Assembly: GCA_018371275.1 (NCBI GenBank)
Contig: JAHALF010000001.1
Location: forward strand, 242,109-306,108
DNA length: 64,000 nt
Direction: 5' to 3'
From: Clostridiales bacterium
Lineage (GTDB): Bacteria > Bacillota > Clostridia > Lachnospirales > CAG-274
Below are positions 43,490 to 52,335 of the stretch, one piece after another (within the stretch, counting starts at the first letter, position 1; every line of letters begins with the position of its first letter). The notes under the pieces are model-generated. The model was not told the DNA's origin and did not search any database. It worked only from the letters and a program-made list of their open reading frames with translations. A program made the position numbers and the translations under genes.

Positions 43490-43792
43490 ATGGATAATTG
43501 GATATGCTCTTTAAAAGAAGACCTTTGTAGATATATAGGTCAAACTGTTACTGTTTTTACTAATAGTGGTGGTTGTTCTGGTGCTGGTTTTACTGGTGTT
43601 TTAATATCTATTAGTGATTGTACTATAAGGCTACTTATAAGTGCTGGAGATGCTCCTTCTTGTCCTTTAGGTTCTAGTTGCTCTGGAAATATTACACCAT
43701 ATTATAATTATGATTACTATAGAAACCCTTTTGGTGCTATTGCCATTATTCCTATAATTTCTATTGCTGCATTTACCCATAACTCTATTTAA
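43490..43792 (+). CDS. Gly/Cys-rich small protein, candidate late spore protein (paralogue B)
   Basis: The 100-residue protein is a divergent paralogue of the gene at 43041, with YIGQTVTVFTNSGGCSGAG, FTGVLIS, APSCPLGSSCSG and AAFTHNSI. It differs in having extra Cys near the N-terminus (MDNWICSLKEDLC) and a shorter Tyr-rich loop. There is no signal peptide. It has an AAAGGAGG site and a sigma-K-type promoter about 20 bases before the start. Spore-surface role is inferred. Confidence 0.7.
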   Translation: MDNWICSLKEDLCRYIGQTVTVFTNSGGCSGAGFTGVLISISDCTIRLLISAGDAPSCPLGSSCSGNITPYYNYDYYRNPFGAIAIIPIISIAAFTHNSI

Positions 43793-43960
43793 TACTATAT
43801 TAGCCCTAATATATAAATATTTATATATCTAAATAGAAATTTAATTTTGAAAGATATAATATAAATTAGGTAAAATTAGTTAAACTTTATAATAATATAC
43901 ATTTTGTAAAAAATATTTTAAATAAATGCGAAAATTTTTAGAAAAATAAGTAAATTAAAA

Positions 43961-43996
43961 TAAACTAGATATAAATTTATATCTAGTTTATTTTTT
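43961..43996. terminator. Palindromic bidirectional terminator
   Basis: Bases 43961-43990 form a perfect 30-base palindrome (arm TAAACTAGATATAAA), followed by T6. It lies between the convergent paralogue B and AIM24 genes, though 168 bases from the former. Between them is AT-rich sequence with no gene. Confidence 0.78.
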
Positions 43997-44003
43997 ATAA
44001 TTA

Positions 44004-44777
44004 TTAAATATTCTGCATTTTAGAAGTAGGCATCATTAAAATTTTTCCACTACCGCGATAAACATTAACTAACCCTTCACCTGAAGTAGCAGAACCAATG
44101 AGAGTTTTTCCAGAACGCTCAACAGTAAACTCTAAACTTCCACTCCAAGCAATAACATAATTTCCATCTACTTTTAATACATCATTTTGTAGCGTTATTT
44201 CTATTAATTCTTCTTTTGGACATTCAGATTCAATGCAAAACTTACCATCACCATTTAGACTTAGATTAAATAATCCTTCTCCACCTGCTATGGCAGAAGA
44301 AATATTAGAACGCATAACAGTTTTATGCTTTAAAGTACTTTCACAAGCTAAAAATATCCCATCATCTAATACTACAGATCCTCCCCAATCAGAGGTATTC
44401 ATTAAAATTAAGTGTTTATATGTAGGCTCTAAAACTAAAACACCATCTCCAACATATTCAGGTTTAATTGCAGATTCACCAGTAGCCTTACCACGAAGAG
44501 TTTTTCCTAAAAAATCTCCAACACCTTTTATACCAGTAGTTGAACTAACATTTCCTAACATCCATTGCATAGCACCAGCTTGTATAGTAACTGGAGAATT
44601 TTTTAAGTTACATACTAATTGACGCTTTCTAACATTCATCTTTGAGCTATAATATGCAACAATAGCTGAATTTGGAGTAACACTTAAATCACGTTGATAC
44701 TCAATAACCTGAAATCCTCCTAGCTCTGAAATAATTTTTATATCATCATTATCTATAAAATTTGAAATTTGATACAT
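44004..44777 (-). CDS. AIM24 family protein
   Basis: The 257-residue protein has the AIM24/TIGR00266 beta-helical pattern: AGAMQWMLGNVSSTTG near residue 70, the GDGVLVLEPTYKH and FLACESTLKHKT segments, and GEGLVNVYRGSGKILMMPT near the C-terminus. In eukaryotes AIM24 is mitochondrial; bacterial members have no firm function. It is monocistronic and shows no membrane segment. Confidence 0.88.
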   Translation of the reverse strand: MYQISNFIDNDDIKIISELGGFQVIEYQRDLSVTPNSAIVAYYSSKMNVRKRQLVCNLKNSPVTIQAGAMQWMLGNVSSTTGIKGVGDFLGKTLRGKATGESAIKPEYVGDGVLVLEPTYKHLILMNTSDWGGSVVLDDGIFLACESTLKHKTVMRSNISSAIAGGEGLFNLSLNGDGKFCIESECPKEELIEITLQNDVLKVDGNYVIAWSGSLEFTVERSGKTLIGSATSGEGLVNVYRGSGKILMMPTSKMQNI

Positions 44778-44943
44778 AAAAGTTACCCCCTTAATAGTAA
44801 TATAAATTTTAAAATTATAACTATATACTTTTACTTTTTATTATATAAAAAAATTATAATTTTATTTTAGAAAGTAAAATTTAATTTTTATATTAAATAC
44901 TATTATAATACTTATATATAATTACCTATTTGTTATTAAATCA

Positions 44944-45519
44944 CTATATTTTTAAACTTTCTCTTCTATGCAATAAAAATTGTGCTATTATTATACAAAC
45001 TATTGTTATTATAGATGTATATTTTAACCCTTCCAAAATATAAGGCAATACACTCTCTATTAATTGTAATATAGATGATATATTTAGAGTATCTAAAGAC
45101 ATATTAAATATATTATCAAAAAATTTATAATAACTATATAATATTGGAGATTTTTCTGGATTTGCTAAAAGTACATCTTTGTTTAAAGATATTATTAAAA
45201 ATAATGAAAATACTAATGATGTCATACCTAAAAATACATATATAACCATATTTTTCTTAGTTTTTTCCTTAATATATCTAGGTTCTATATGTTCTATTTT
45301 CTCCATAATACTAATTTCAAAATCTTGAGGTGCTTCTATAATATTGTCTGCATCCAAAGAAAACTCATCTAATATTTGCGTGTAAAGTTCAAAGCTTTCT
45401 CTACATTCTTCACATTCTTCTAAATGTTTTTCTAATAAAAAATTATTTTCTTCTGAAATATCAAAATCCATATAATTCATCATAAGTTTATTAGCTTTGT
45501 TGCAATCCAATATCCTCAC
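44944..45519 (-). CDS. Anti-sigma factor with zinc-binding (zf-HC2-like) domain
   Basis: The 191-residue membrane protein begins with an anti-sigma domain whose zinc motif is HLEECEECRE near residue 32. It has a membrane helix at about residues 88-110 and a second hydrophobic stretch near the C-terminus. It overlaps the ECF sigma gene by 29 bases, so the two are translated together; the start appears to be a GTG. The signal that releases it is unknown. Confidence 0.87.
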   Translation of the reverse strand: MRILDCNKANKLMMNYMDFDISEENNFLLEKHLEECEECRESFELYTQILDEFSLDADNIIEAPQDFEISIMEKIEHIEPRYIKEKTKKNMVIYVFLGMTSLVFSLFLIISLNKDVLLANPEKSPILYSYYKFFDNIFNMSLDTLNISSILQLIESVLPYILEGLKYTSIITIVCIIIAQFLLHRRESLKI

Positions 45520-46069
45520 CCTCTTTCATTTTTAAAAGTTCTTCTTTTAATAATTTTCTCCCTCTAAAAATACGATTTTTAACTTTAGACAAAGGCTCAT
45601 TTATAGTTTCTGCTATTTCTTGATAGCTTAGTCCCTGTTGATGATATAAAACAATAGGCACTTTATAAATGTCTGGTAATTTATTTAATAACTGATTTAA
45701 TAATAATCTTTCTTCCTTTTCTAAACAATCTTGTTCTGGTGTATTTTCTGATATAAGTTTATATTCAACTTCTTCCATAGATACTGTTTCATATTTTTTC
45801 TTTCTTCTATAATCTATAACATGGTTTGTCGTTATTTTTACAATCCAAGTAGAAAATTTAAAATCTGGAAAATATTTATCTAAATTTTTATACACTTTTA
45901 TAAAAACTTCTTGAGCTAAATCATTAGCATCATCTTGGTTATTTACCATTCTTAAAACAACAGAATAAACTAAATTTTTATGTCTAGTTATTATTTCTGA
46001 AAAATATTCTTTTTCCCCATTTAAACACTTCTGAACAAGTTCATAGTCTGTCAAATCCTTTACATTCAT
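45491..46069 (-). CDS. ECF-type RNA polymerase sigma factor
   Basis: The 192-residue protein has sigma region 2 (NDLAQEVFIKVYKNLDKY, FSTWIVKITTNHVIDYRRKK) and region 4 (LLNKLPDIYKVPIVLYHQQGLSYQEIAETI). It is a SigW-like ECF factor, controlled by the membrane anti-sigma encoded downstream. I start at the ATG at 46069 behind CGGAG; a GTG three codons upstream is less likely. I did not detect an obvious autoregulatory promoter in the short upstream gap. Confidence 0.92.
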   Translation of the reverse strand: MNVKDLTDYELVQKCLNGEKEYFSEIITRHKNLVYSVVLRMVNNQDDANDLAQEVFIKVYKNLDKYFPDFKFSTWIVKITTNHVIDYRRKKKYETVSMEEVEYKLISENTPEQDCLEKEERLLLNQLLNKLPDIYKVPIVLYHQQGLSYQEIAETINEPLSKVKNRIFRGRKLLKEELLKMKEGEDIGLQQS

Positions 46070-46168
46070 TTTAATCACTCCGTATATACAAAATTACTAA
46101 TTATCTAATCTATCTTTTACTATATATTAATTATACGAAAAATATTTCAAAAAGTTTAAAATAAATTT

Positions 46169-47092
46169 CTAATTTTTAAAATATATAGTTTTACAAATTC
46201 TATCATACCCTATAATAGTATTTTCAAATATATTAGTTGCATTTTTTATAAATTGTTGTGGTTCTGTAAGAGCTGGGCTAAAATGAGTAAGCCAAAGCTC
46301 CTCTACATTACCACATTTAGCCATAGTTGCAGCTTCACTAAATATCATATGTTTTTTAGCAATAGCGCCTTCTTTTTTTTCTTCCTCACCATATATGCCT
46401 TCACAAACAAATAAATCTGCATTACTTATAAAATTATGCATTCTTTCTAAAGGTCTACTATCTGTACAGTAACATACTTTTATTCCTAATCTATCTTCAC
46501 CTAAAACCATATTAGGCTTAAAAACTTTTCCATTATTCTCTACTTCTTTACCCCTTTGTAATTCACCCCATAATTCTCTTGGTATATTAAGGCTATTAGC
46601 TTTCTCTGGTAAAAATTTACCACCTCTTTTTACTTCTATTTTATAAGAAAAACAAGGTATTTTATGATCCATAAACATAGCTTGTATATTAAAACCACTT
46701 ATATTCATTTCTTCACTTATATTATTTTCTTCATCTATATTAAGCTCTATTATATCTACCTTAAATGGTAATTCTGGGAATATTGTTGATAAACCATCAT
46801 AAGCTCTCTTAATACCCTTAGGTCCTATTATTAAAAGATTTTCATCTCTACCAGAATTACCTATTGTGAGTAACAACCCTGGAAGCCCTGATATATGGTC
46901 TGCATGAAGATGCGTAAAACAAATAATATCTATATTTTTAAATCCCCAACCAAGCAATTTAGCTGTAACTTGAGTGCCTTCTCCACAGTCTATAAGCAAC
47001 ATTTTTCCATTCAATCTAAATAACATAGATGTTAAAAATCTATCTGGCAAAGGCATCATACCACCAACGCCTAACAAACAAACGTCCAACAT
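46169..47092 (-). CDS. rnz: Ribonuclease Z
   Basis: RNase Z removes the 3' trailer of tRNA precursors. The 307-residue protein is the short form. It has the zinc motif FTHLHADHISGLPGL near residue 58, FMDHKIPCFSYK (the substrate-binding region), CYCTDSR and LTHFSPAL. It follows trmD by about 50 bases, so tRNA-processing genes sit together, though it may have its own promoter. Confidence 0.95.
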   Translation of the reverse strand: MLDVCLLGVGGMMPLPDRFLTSMLFRLNGKMLLIDCGEGTQVTAKLLGWGFKNIDIICFTHLHADHISGLPGLLLTIGNSGRDENLLIIGPKGIKRAYDGLSTIFPELPFKVDIIELNIDEENNISEEMNISGFNIQAMFMDHKIPCFSYKIEVKRGGKFLPEKANSLNIPRELWGELQRGKEVENNGKVFKPNMVLGEDRLGIKVCYCTDSRPLERMHNFISNADLFVCEGIYGEEEKKEGAIAKKHMIFSEAATMAKCGNVEELWLTHFSPALTEPQQFIKNATNIFENTIIGYDRICKTIYFKN

Positions 47093-47143
47093 AATATCAC
47101 CTAAAATCTAATCATACTAATTTAATATATTACATATTTTACA

Positions 47144-47878
47144 TCAATTACTTTTAAACCAGTCTTCTAAAAACATTATTTCCTTATTTGTCATATTATA
47201 TTTTTCTAAAAGGTCTGGTCTTTTTTCATAAGTTCTAATTAAAGATTGTTGTTTTTTCCATTCTTCTATTTTTTTATGATTTCCCGATAATAATATTTCT
47301 GGTACTTTTTTATCATTAAAAATAAAAGGTCTTGTATAATTTGGGTATTCTAGTAAATTATCACTAAAACTCTCATTTAAAAAGCTTTCCTCTTTACCTA
47401 AAACACTAGGTACTAGTCTTGATATACTATCTATAAGTATCATAGCTGGCAATTCCCCACCTGTTAATATAAAATCCCCCATAGATATTTCGTCTGTTAC
47501 AATTTCTTCTATTACCCTTTCATCTATACCTTCATAATGTCCACACAAAATAATCAAATCTTCTTCTTTTGATAAATCTTGTGCCATTTTTTGGTTAAAA
47601 GTCTTTCCTTGAGGTGTCATATATAATACTCTTGTTCCTTTTTTTACTTTATCCTTTATACTTAAATAACTATTATAAACTGGCTCCGGTTTAATAACCA
47701 TACCAGCACCACCACCATAAGGGTAGTCATCTACTTGATTATGCTTATTATTGGAAAAATCTCTTATATTAATACAATTTATATTTATTATATTGTTTTC
47801 TATCGCTTTCTTTATAATACTATGGTTTAAACCATTATATATCATTTCTGGAAATAATGTTAAAACATAATAATTCAT
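47144..47878 (-). CDS. trmD: tRNA (guanine(37)-N(1))-methyltransferase
   Basis: TrmD makes m1G37, which prevents +1 frameshifting. The 244-residue SPOUT enzyme contains GGGAGMVIKPEPVYN, LCGHYEGIDERVIEE and SMGDFILTGGELPAM (the trefoil knot). The ATG at 47878 overlaps the rimM stop as TAATG, so the genes are coupled; an apparent upstream extension is inside rimM. Neither rpsP before nor rplS after is present, which differs from the usual operon. Confidence 0.96.
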   Translation of the reverse strand: MNYYVLTLFPEMIYNGLNHSIIKKAIENNIININCINIRDFSNNKHNQVDDYPYGGGAGMVIKPEPVYNSYLSIKDKVKKGTRVLYMTPQGKTFNQKMAQDLSKEEDLIILCGHYEGIDERVIEEIVTDEISMGDFILTGGELPAMILIDSISRLVPSVLGKEESFLNESFSDNLLEYPNYTRPFIFNDKKVPEILLSGNHKKIEEWKKQQSLIRTYEKRPDLLEKYNMTNKEIMFLEDWFKSN

Positions 47879-48381
47879 TATCTCAATCCCTCTAAAAGAT
47901 GTACCCTCATAGTTTTTTCTTTTATATCTACATTTAAAATACATTGTTTTATAGCTGGTATTAAAATTTGACTACCTTCCTTTTTTACTATATATACATC
48001 ATTAGCACCTGTAAATATAATATCTTCTATTCTACCTATATACTCATCCTCATCTGTAGTAACTTCTATACCATATAAATCACTAATGTAATACTCATCC
48101 TCTTCACAAGGTATAGCTAAATCTTTTGATATTTTTATTTCTGTATTTTTTAAATACTCTGCATCAGTCATATTATCTATACCTTTAAATTTTAAAAGTA
48201 CAAATTGCTTATGAAACCTAACATTTTCTATTTCGTATAAATTTATATTATCTCGTTTACATATATGAACTTCTTTTAATTTCTTAAATCTATTTATATC
48301 ATCAGTTGTAGGAACAACCCTAACTTCACCTTTTATACCTTGTGTATTAACTATTTTACCAATAACAAAATAATCTGACAT
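47878..48381 (-). CDS. rimM: 16S rRNA processing protein RimM
   Basis: RimM assists 30S maturation by binding protein S19. The 167-residue protein has the N-terminal barrel (IGKIVNTQGIKGEVRVVP) and the PRC-type C-terminal barrel (DLYGIEVTTDEDEYIGRIEDII, ILIPAIKQCILNVDI). It leads the rimM-trmD pair behind a good sigma-A promoter. Confidence 0.95.
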   Translation of the reverse strand: MSDYFVIGKIVNTQGIKGEVRVVPTTDDINRFKKLKEVHICKRDNINLYEIENVRFHKQFVLLKFKGIDNMTDAEYLKNTEIKISKDLAIPCEEDEYYISDLYGIEVTTDEDEYIGRIEDIIFTGANDVYIVKKEGSQILIPAIKQCILNVDIKEKTMRVHLLEGLR

Positions 48382-48410
48382 ATAATTTTCTCCTTAAATA
48401 TTTATATTTA

Positions 48411-48439
48411 ATTTTATTATAAAAAACATATATTGTCAA
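48411..48439 (-). promoter_or_regulatory. Sigma-A promoter of rimM-trmD
   Basis: On the minus strand TTGACA (48434-48439) and TAAAAT (48411-48416) are 17 bases apart, 30 bases before rimM. Confidence 0.65.
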
Positions 48440-48471
48440 ATTTATCTCATAACTAAATAAAAATCTATATA

Positions 48472-48503
48472 AAAAAAGGACATAGATTAACTATATCCTT
48501 TTA
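48472..48503 (-). terminator. Terminator of the rplU-prp-rpmA operon
   Basis: An AAAAGGACATAG arm pairs with CTATATCCTTTT (one mismatch), with flanking A and T runs, just past rpmA. Confidence 0.8.
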
Positions 48504-48510
48504 TTTTATA

Positions 48511-48798
48511 TTATTCAGCAATAGGATGAACAGAAAGTTGCTTTTTATCTCTACCTTTTCTTTCATATCTAACAATACCATCAACTAAAGCAAAAAGTGT
48601 ATCATTACCACCTTTACCAACATTCACACCTGGATGAATTTTAGTACCTCTTTGAGTGTAAAGAATATTACCAGCTTTAACAAATTGTCCATCAGCACGT
48701 TTAGGTCCTAATCTTTTAGATTCAGAATCACGACCATTTTTAGTAGAACCTACCCCTTTTTTATGAGCAAAGAATTGAAGATTAATTCTAATCATCAT
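48511..48798 (-). CDS. rpmA: 50S ribosomal protein L27
   Basis: L27 contacts the peptidyl-transferase centre through its N-terminus. The 95-residue protein begins with the Firmicute-specific extension ending LQFF, which the neighbouring protease Prp removes, then AHKKGVGSTKNGRDSESKRLG and the conserved GTKIHPGVNVGKGGNDTLFA. The start overlaps the prp stop as TAATG. Confidence 0.97.
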   Translation of the reverse strand: MMIRINLQFFAHKKGVGSTKNGRDSESKRLGPKRADGQFVKAGNILYTQRGTKIHPGVNVGKGGNDTLFALVDGIVRYERKGRDKKQLSVHPIAE

Positions 48799-49106
48799 TA
48801 CACCTCCTTATATTTTAAAGAAATATCTTTAGGATACTCTATCTCAATACCTTTAAGACCAAGCTCCAAACTAGATAATAACAAAATAGCTTTTTCACAA
48901 AGACTATTTTTATTTATAATACATTTTAAAAAACCACCATTAGTATCATAATCCACACTATATTTAGCATCTGTAAAAGCCTCAAGGCTATTAACAGTAT
49001 TTAAGGATAATATAGATACAGCAGAGCATACAATATCTCTTCCGTGATTTTTAATTTCAAAGCCTATTATATTTTCATTATTTTTAAAAAATATAGCTTG
49101 TATCAT
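48798..49106 (-). CDS. prp: Ribosomal-processing cysteine protease Prp
   Basis: Prp trims the N-terminus of L27 at the LQFF site. The 102-residue protein has its catalytic His and Cys in KNHGRDIVCSAVSIL, and GFLKCIIN later. The gene lies between rplU and rpmA, the standard place for it, and overlaps rpmA by one base. Confidence 0.94.
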   Translation of the reverse strand: MIQAIFFKNNENIIGFEIKNHGRDIVCSAVSILSLNTVNSLEAFTDAKYSVDYDTNGGFLKCIINKNSLCEKAILLLSSLELGLKGIEIEYPKDISLKYKEV

Positions 49107-49121
49107 TTATAAACCTAAATA

Positions 49122-49433
49122 TTAACCATTTATTTTTTCAATTTTAAGCATTGTGAAAGGTTGTCTATGACCTTTTTTCTTATGAAAACCTTTTTTAGGC
49201 TTATATTTATAAACGATAACTTTTTTAGCTTTACCATCGCCTATAACAGATGCATTAACAGTTGCACCAGAAACAATTGGAGCTCCAAATTTAACATCAT
49301 CACCATTAGCAACAGTTAAAACTTTGTCAAAAGTGTAAGAAGAACCAGCTTCTACCTCTAATTTTTCAACTTTAATAATGTCTCCTTCAGAAACTTTGTA
49401 TTGTTTCCCACCAGTTTCTATAATTGCGTACAT
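49122..49433 (-). CDS. rplU: 50S ribosomal protein L21
   Basis: The 103-residue protein begins YAIIETGGKQYKVSEGD and ends with KKGFHKKKGHRQPFTMLKIEKI, both typical of L21. It is the first gene of the operon, with a structured leader and a near-perfect promoter upstream. The ribosome site is AAGGAGG. Confidence 0.97.
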   Translation of the reverse strand: MYAIIETGGKQYKVSEGDIIKVEKLEVEAGSSYTFDKVLTVANGDDVKFGAPIVSGATVNASVIGDGKAKKVIVYKYKPKKGFHKKKGHRQPFTMLKIEKING

Positions 49434-49439
49434 TAGTAC

Positions 49440-49501
49440 ACCTCCTTAAAAATAACTCGCCAGATACGGTGCTAAGCTTAAACCTCTCTGTGCGGCAAAC
49501 A
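49440..49501 (-). ncRNA. L21 leader RNA (probable)
   Basis: Between the promoter and rplU lies the only GC-richer untranslated stretch in the area. On the minus strand it reads TTGCCGCACAGAGAGG, then AAGCTT, then CACCGTATCTGGCGAG. TTGCC can pair with GGCGA and GGT with ACC to make a branched stem, as in the L21 leader that binds L21 for autoregulation. Identification is from position and the conserved-looking segments, not from a model search. Confidence 0.62.
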
Positions 49502-49507
49502 ATAAAC

Positions 49508-49536
49508 ATTATATCATTACTATATATTTTTGTCAA
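49508..49536 (-). promoter_or_regulatory. Sigma-A promoter of rplU-prp-rpmA
   Basis: Perfect consensus boxes on the minus strand: TTGACA (49531-49536) and TATAAT (49508-49513) with 17 bases between. Confidence 0.85.
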
Positions 49537-49639
49537 TATAAAAACTACCAATTTTTAATCTAAAATTAGTAAAAAATATTGTTCATTATATTTATTTTTT
49601 GTGTTATAATAAATATACTATAACTTATGTGAGGTAACT

Positions 49640-50179
49640 ATGGATATACTTTTTAACATTGATAAAAACATCATATTAAATATAAATGAATTTATTCCAA
49701 ACTACCCTATAATACAAAATATTTTATCTTTTATAACTCACCTTGGAGATGCAGGATTTATATGGATAGTATTTGGAATAATCTTAACTTTAAAAAAATC
49801 TACAAGAAAAAATGGGATAATAATGCTTATATCTTTAGCATTAGGCTCAATTATAGGTAATGGTATTTTAAAAAATATATTTGAAAGACAAAGACCTTTT
49901 GTTGAACTCTCTTTACAAACATTTATACCAGAACCACACGGTTTTTCTTTTCCATCTGGTCACAGCTTAGCATCTTTTATTGGTGCAACTTGTATATTTT
50001 TTACTAATAAAAAATTAGGTATATTATCATATATTTTAGCATTTTTAATAGCTTTATCAAGAGTTTTATTAATAGTACATTATCCTACCGATGTTATTGT
50101 TGGTTCTTTATTGGGTATAATAATATCATCAAGTGTTATATGGGTATTTAAAAAATTAGGATATATCAAAACTTTTTAA
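49640..50179 (+). CDS. PAP2-family membrane phosphatase
   Basis: The 179-residue protein has about five or six membrane helices and the three PAP2 motifs KNIFERQRP, FPSGHSLASF and SRVLLIVHYPTDV. Candidate substrates are undecaprenyl pyrophosphate (a BacA-independent UppP function) or phosphatidic acid-type lipids; the sequence does not decide. It is transcribed away from rplU. Confidence 0.92.
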   Translation: MDILFNIDKNIILNINEFIPNYPIIQNILSFITHLGDAGFIWIVFGIILTLKKSTRKNGIIMLISLALGSIIGNGILKNIFERQRPFVELSLQTFIPEPHGFSFPSGHSLASFIGATCIFFTNKKLGILSYILAFLIALSRVLLIVHYPTDVIVGSLLGIIISSSVIWVFKKLGYIKTF

Positions 50180-50198
50180 ATATTGTTGTAACAAATAA

Positions 50199-50227
50199 TT
50201 GATTTTTATTAAAATATATGTTATAAT
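50199..50227 (+). promoter_or_regulatory. Sigma-A promoter of tig
   Basis: TTGATT (50199-50204) and TATAAT (50222-50227) are 17 bases apart. Confidence 0.65.
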
Positions 50228-50274
50228 TAAATTATATGTAATTTTTACCAAGATTTTTAAGGAGGATACAATAA

Positions 50275-51564
50275 ATGAATAATGTTGAAAATATGGATAT
50301 TAATAAGTACAAGTTAACATTTTCTGTTAGTGCTGAAAAATTCCAAGAAGGTTTAGATTATTCTTTTAATAAAAACCAAAAACATTTTAATATTAAAGGA
50401 TTTAGGAAAGGTAAAGTTCCTAGACAAATTATAGAAAAAACTTATGGTGTTGAAGTATTTTATGATGATGCTTTTAATTTTGTTTTACAAGATGCTTATG
50501 CTTTAGCTGCAGAAGAAAGCAAACTTGAAATAGTTTCAAGACCTGAAATAGATGTTGTTAGCGCTTCTAAAGAAGATGGTGTTGTATTTACTGCTATAGT
50601 TTATACAAAACCAGAAGTTAAAATATCAGATTATAAAGGATTAGTATGTGAAAAACCTAGCTCTACTGTTAATAAAGACGATGTAGAAGAATATCTTAAT
50701 AAAGAAAGAGAAAAACATTCAAGAATTAACCCTGTTACAGATAGAGCTGTTAAAGATGGTGATTTAGTAAATATTAATTTTGAAGGCTTTATTGATGGTG
50801 TAGCTTTCGAAGGTGGTAAAGGTGAAAATTATGATCTTGAAATAGGTTCTAAAACATTTATTGATACTTTTGAAGAGCAAATAATTGGCAAAAACATTGG
50901 TGATGAATTTGATGTTAATGTTACATTCCCAGAAAATTATGGTAAAGAAGACTTAGCTTCTAAACCTGCTGTATTTAAAGTAAAAATTAATGAAATAAAT
51001 GAAAAAATTCTTCCAGAATTAAATGATGAATTTGTTCAAGATACTACAGAATTTGAATCTTTAAAAGACTACAAAAAAGAAATTAAATCTAAACTTACAA
51101 CTATGAAAAAAGATGAAGCTGATAAAAAAATGAAGGAAACTATTTTAGAAGCTTTAATTGAAAAAGTTGAAGTTACTATCCCTAGCGCTATGATTGAGCT
51201 TGAAATAGACCAAAAAATTAATGAATTTAGAAATGGTATTGGTGCTCAAGGTTTAACTTTAGAATCTTACTTAAACTATATGGGACAAAGCTTAGAAAAT
51301 ATGAGAGAAGCTTATCGTATAATATGTGAAAAACAAGTTAAAGGTAGATTAGCTTTAGAGGCTGTTGCAGAAGAAGAAAAAATTAAAGTTTCTGAAAAAG
51401 ACATTGATGCAGAATTAACTCGTATAGCAGAAGCTTACCATATAGATAGAGAAAAAATTGAAAGTATCTTTGGTGAAAAAGAAAAAGAAAATATTATAAA
51501 AGATTTAAAAACACAAAAAGCTCTTGACTTTTTAGTAAAAAATTCTGTTCAACCAGAAGCTTAA
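50275..51564 (+). CDS. tig: Trigger factor (ribosome-associated chaperone and peptidyl-prolyl isomerase)
   Basis: The 429-residue protein has the ribosome-docking signature KGFRKGKVPRQIIEKTYGVE near residue 45, an FKBP-type isomerase domain from about residue 150 (GDLVNINFEGFIDGVAFEGG), and the helical C-terminal chaperone arms. It precedes clpP and clpX, the standard order. The ribosome site is AAGGAGG. A terminator after it suggests that clpP-clpX also have their own promoter. Confidence 0.96.
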   Translation: MNNVENMDINKYKLTFSVSAEKFQEGLDYSFNKNQKHFNIKGFRKGKVPRQIIEKTYGVEVFYDDAFNFVLQDAYALAAEESKLEIVSRPEIDVVSASKEDGVVFTAIVYTKPEVKISDYKGLVCEKPSSTVNKDDVEEYLNKEREKHSRINPVTDRAVKDGDLVNINFEGFIDGVAFEGGKGENYDLEIGSKTFIDTFEEQIIGKNIGDEFDVNVTFPENYGKEDLASKPAVFKVKINEINEKILPELNDEFVQDTTEFESLKDYKKEIKSKLTTMKKDEADKKMKETILEALIEKVEVTIPSAMIELEIDQKINEFRNGIGAQGLTLESYLNYMGQSLENMREAYRIICEKQVKGRLALEAVAEEEKIKVSEKDIDAELTRIAEAYHIDREKIESIFGEKEKENIIKDLKTQKALDFLVKNSVQPEA

Positions 51565-51580
51565 TAATATAGCTTATAAA

Positions 51581-51610
51581 CAAAAAGGGGTTATTACCTC
51601 TTTTTGTTTT
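51581..51610 (+). terminator. Terminator after tig
   Basis: CAAAAAGGGGT (51581-51591) pairs with ACCTCTTTTTG (51596-51606, one G-U), followed by T4. Confidence 0.8.
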
Positions 51611-51733
51611 ATACTATACAAAATAAAACTTAAATTTTTTGGTTAAAATTATTATTTAAAAGCATAATTTACATAATTTGGGATATACTATTCTTTAGGA
51701 AATTTTATATATTAAATTTTAAGGAGGCTTTTT

Positions 51734-52318
51734 ATGAGTTTAGTACCTATGGTTGTTGACCAGACTAATGCTGGTGAACGTTCTTACGATATTTATTCAA
51801 GACTTTTAAAAGATAGAATTATATTTTTAGGTGAAGAAGTAAATGATACTACAGCAAGCTTAGTTGTAGCACAACTTTTATTTTTAGCAGCAGAAGACCC
51901 AGATAAAGACATTAGTCTTTATATAAATAGTCCTGGTGGCTCTGTTACTGCTGGTCTTGCTATATATGATACTATGCAATATATTAAACCAGATGTTTCT
52001 ACTATATGTATAGGGCTTGCAGCTAGTATGGGAGCATTTTTATTAGCTGGTGGTGCAAAAGGTAAAAGATATGCTCTTCCTAATGCAGAAATTATGATAC
52101 ATCAGCCTTTAGGTGGTGCTAGAGGTCAAGCTACAGATATGCAAATACAAGTAGAACAAATATTAAAAATTAAAAGTAAGTTAAATCAAATGCTTTCTGA
52201 AAATACAGGTCAACCTTTAGAAACTATAAAAAATGATACAGAAAGAGATAATTATATGTCTGCTGAAGAGGCTAAAAGCTATGGTCTTATAGACAATGTT
52301 ATCACAAAACCACAATAA
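51734..52318 (+). CDS. clpP: ATP-dependent Clp protease proteolytic subunit
   Basis: The 194-residue serine protease shows YINSPGGSVTAGLAIYDTM, the catalytic Ser in GLAASMGAFLLAGG, the catalytic His in EIMIHQPLGG, and the C-terminal Asp region ERDNYMSAEEA. It forms a tetradecamer that works with ClpX, encoded 18 bases downstream. Confidence 0.97.
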   Translation: MSLVPMVVDQTNAGERSYDIYSRLLKDRIIFLGEEVNDTTASLVVAQLLFLAAEDPDKDISLYINSPGGSVTAGLAIYDTMQYIKPDVSTICIGLAASMGAFLLAGGAKGKRYALPNAEIMIHQPLGGARGQATDMQIQVEQILKIKSKLNQMLSENTGQPLETIKNDTERDNYMSAEEAKSYGLIDNVITKPQ

Positions 52319-52335
52319 TTAAGGAGTTGAAGTAA

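Noticed and set aside
43961..43990. A perfect 30-base palindrome considered as an attachment or operator site
   Set aside because: It lies between convergent genes and is followed by T6, so a bidirectional terminator is the simpler reading; no integrase or second copy was seen.
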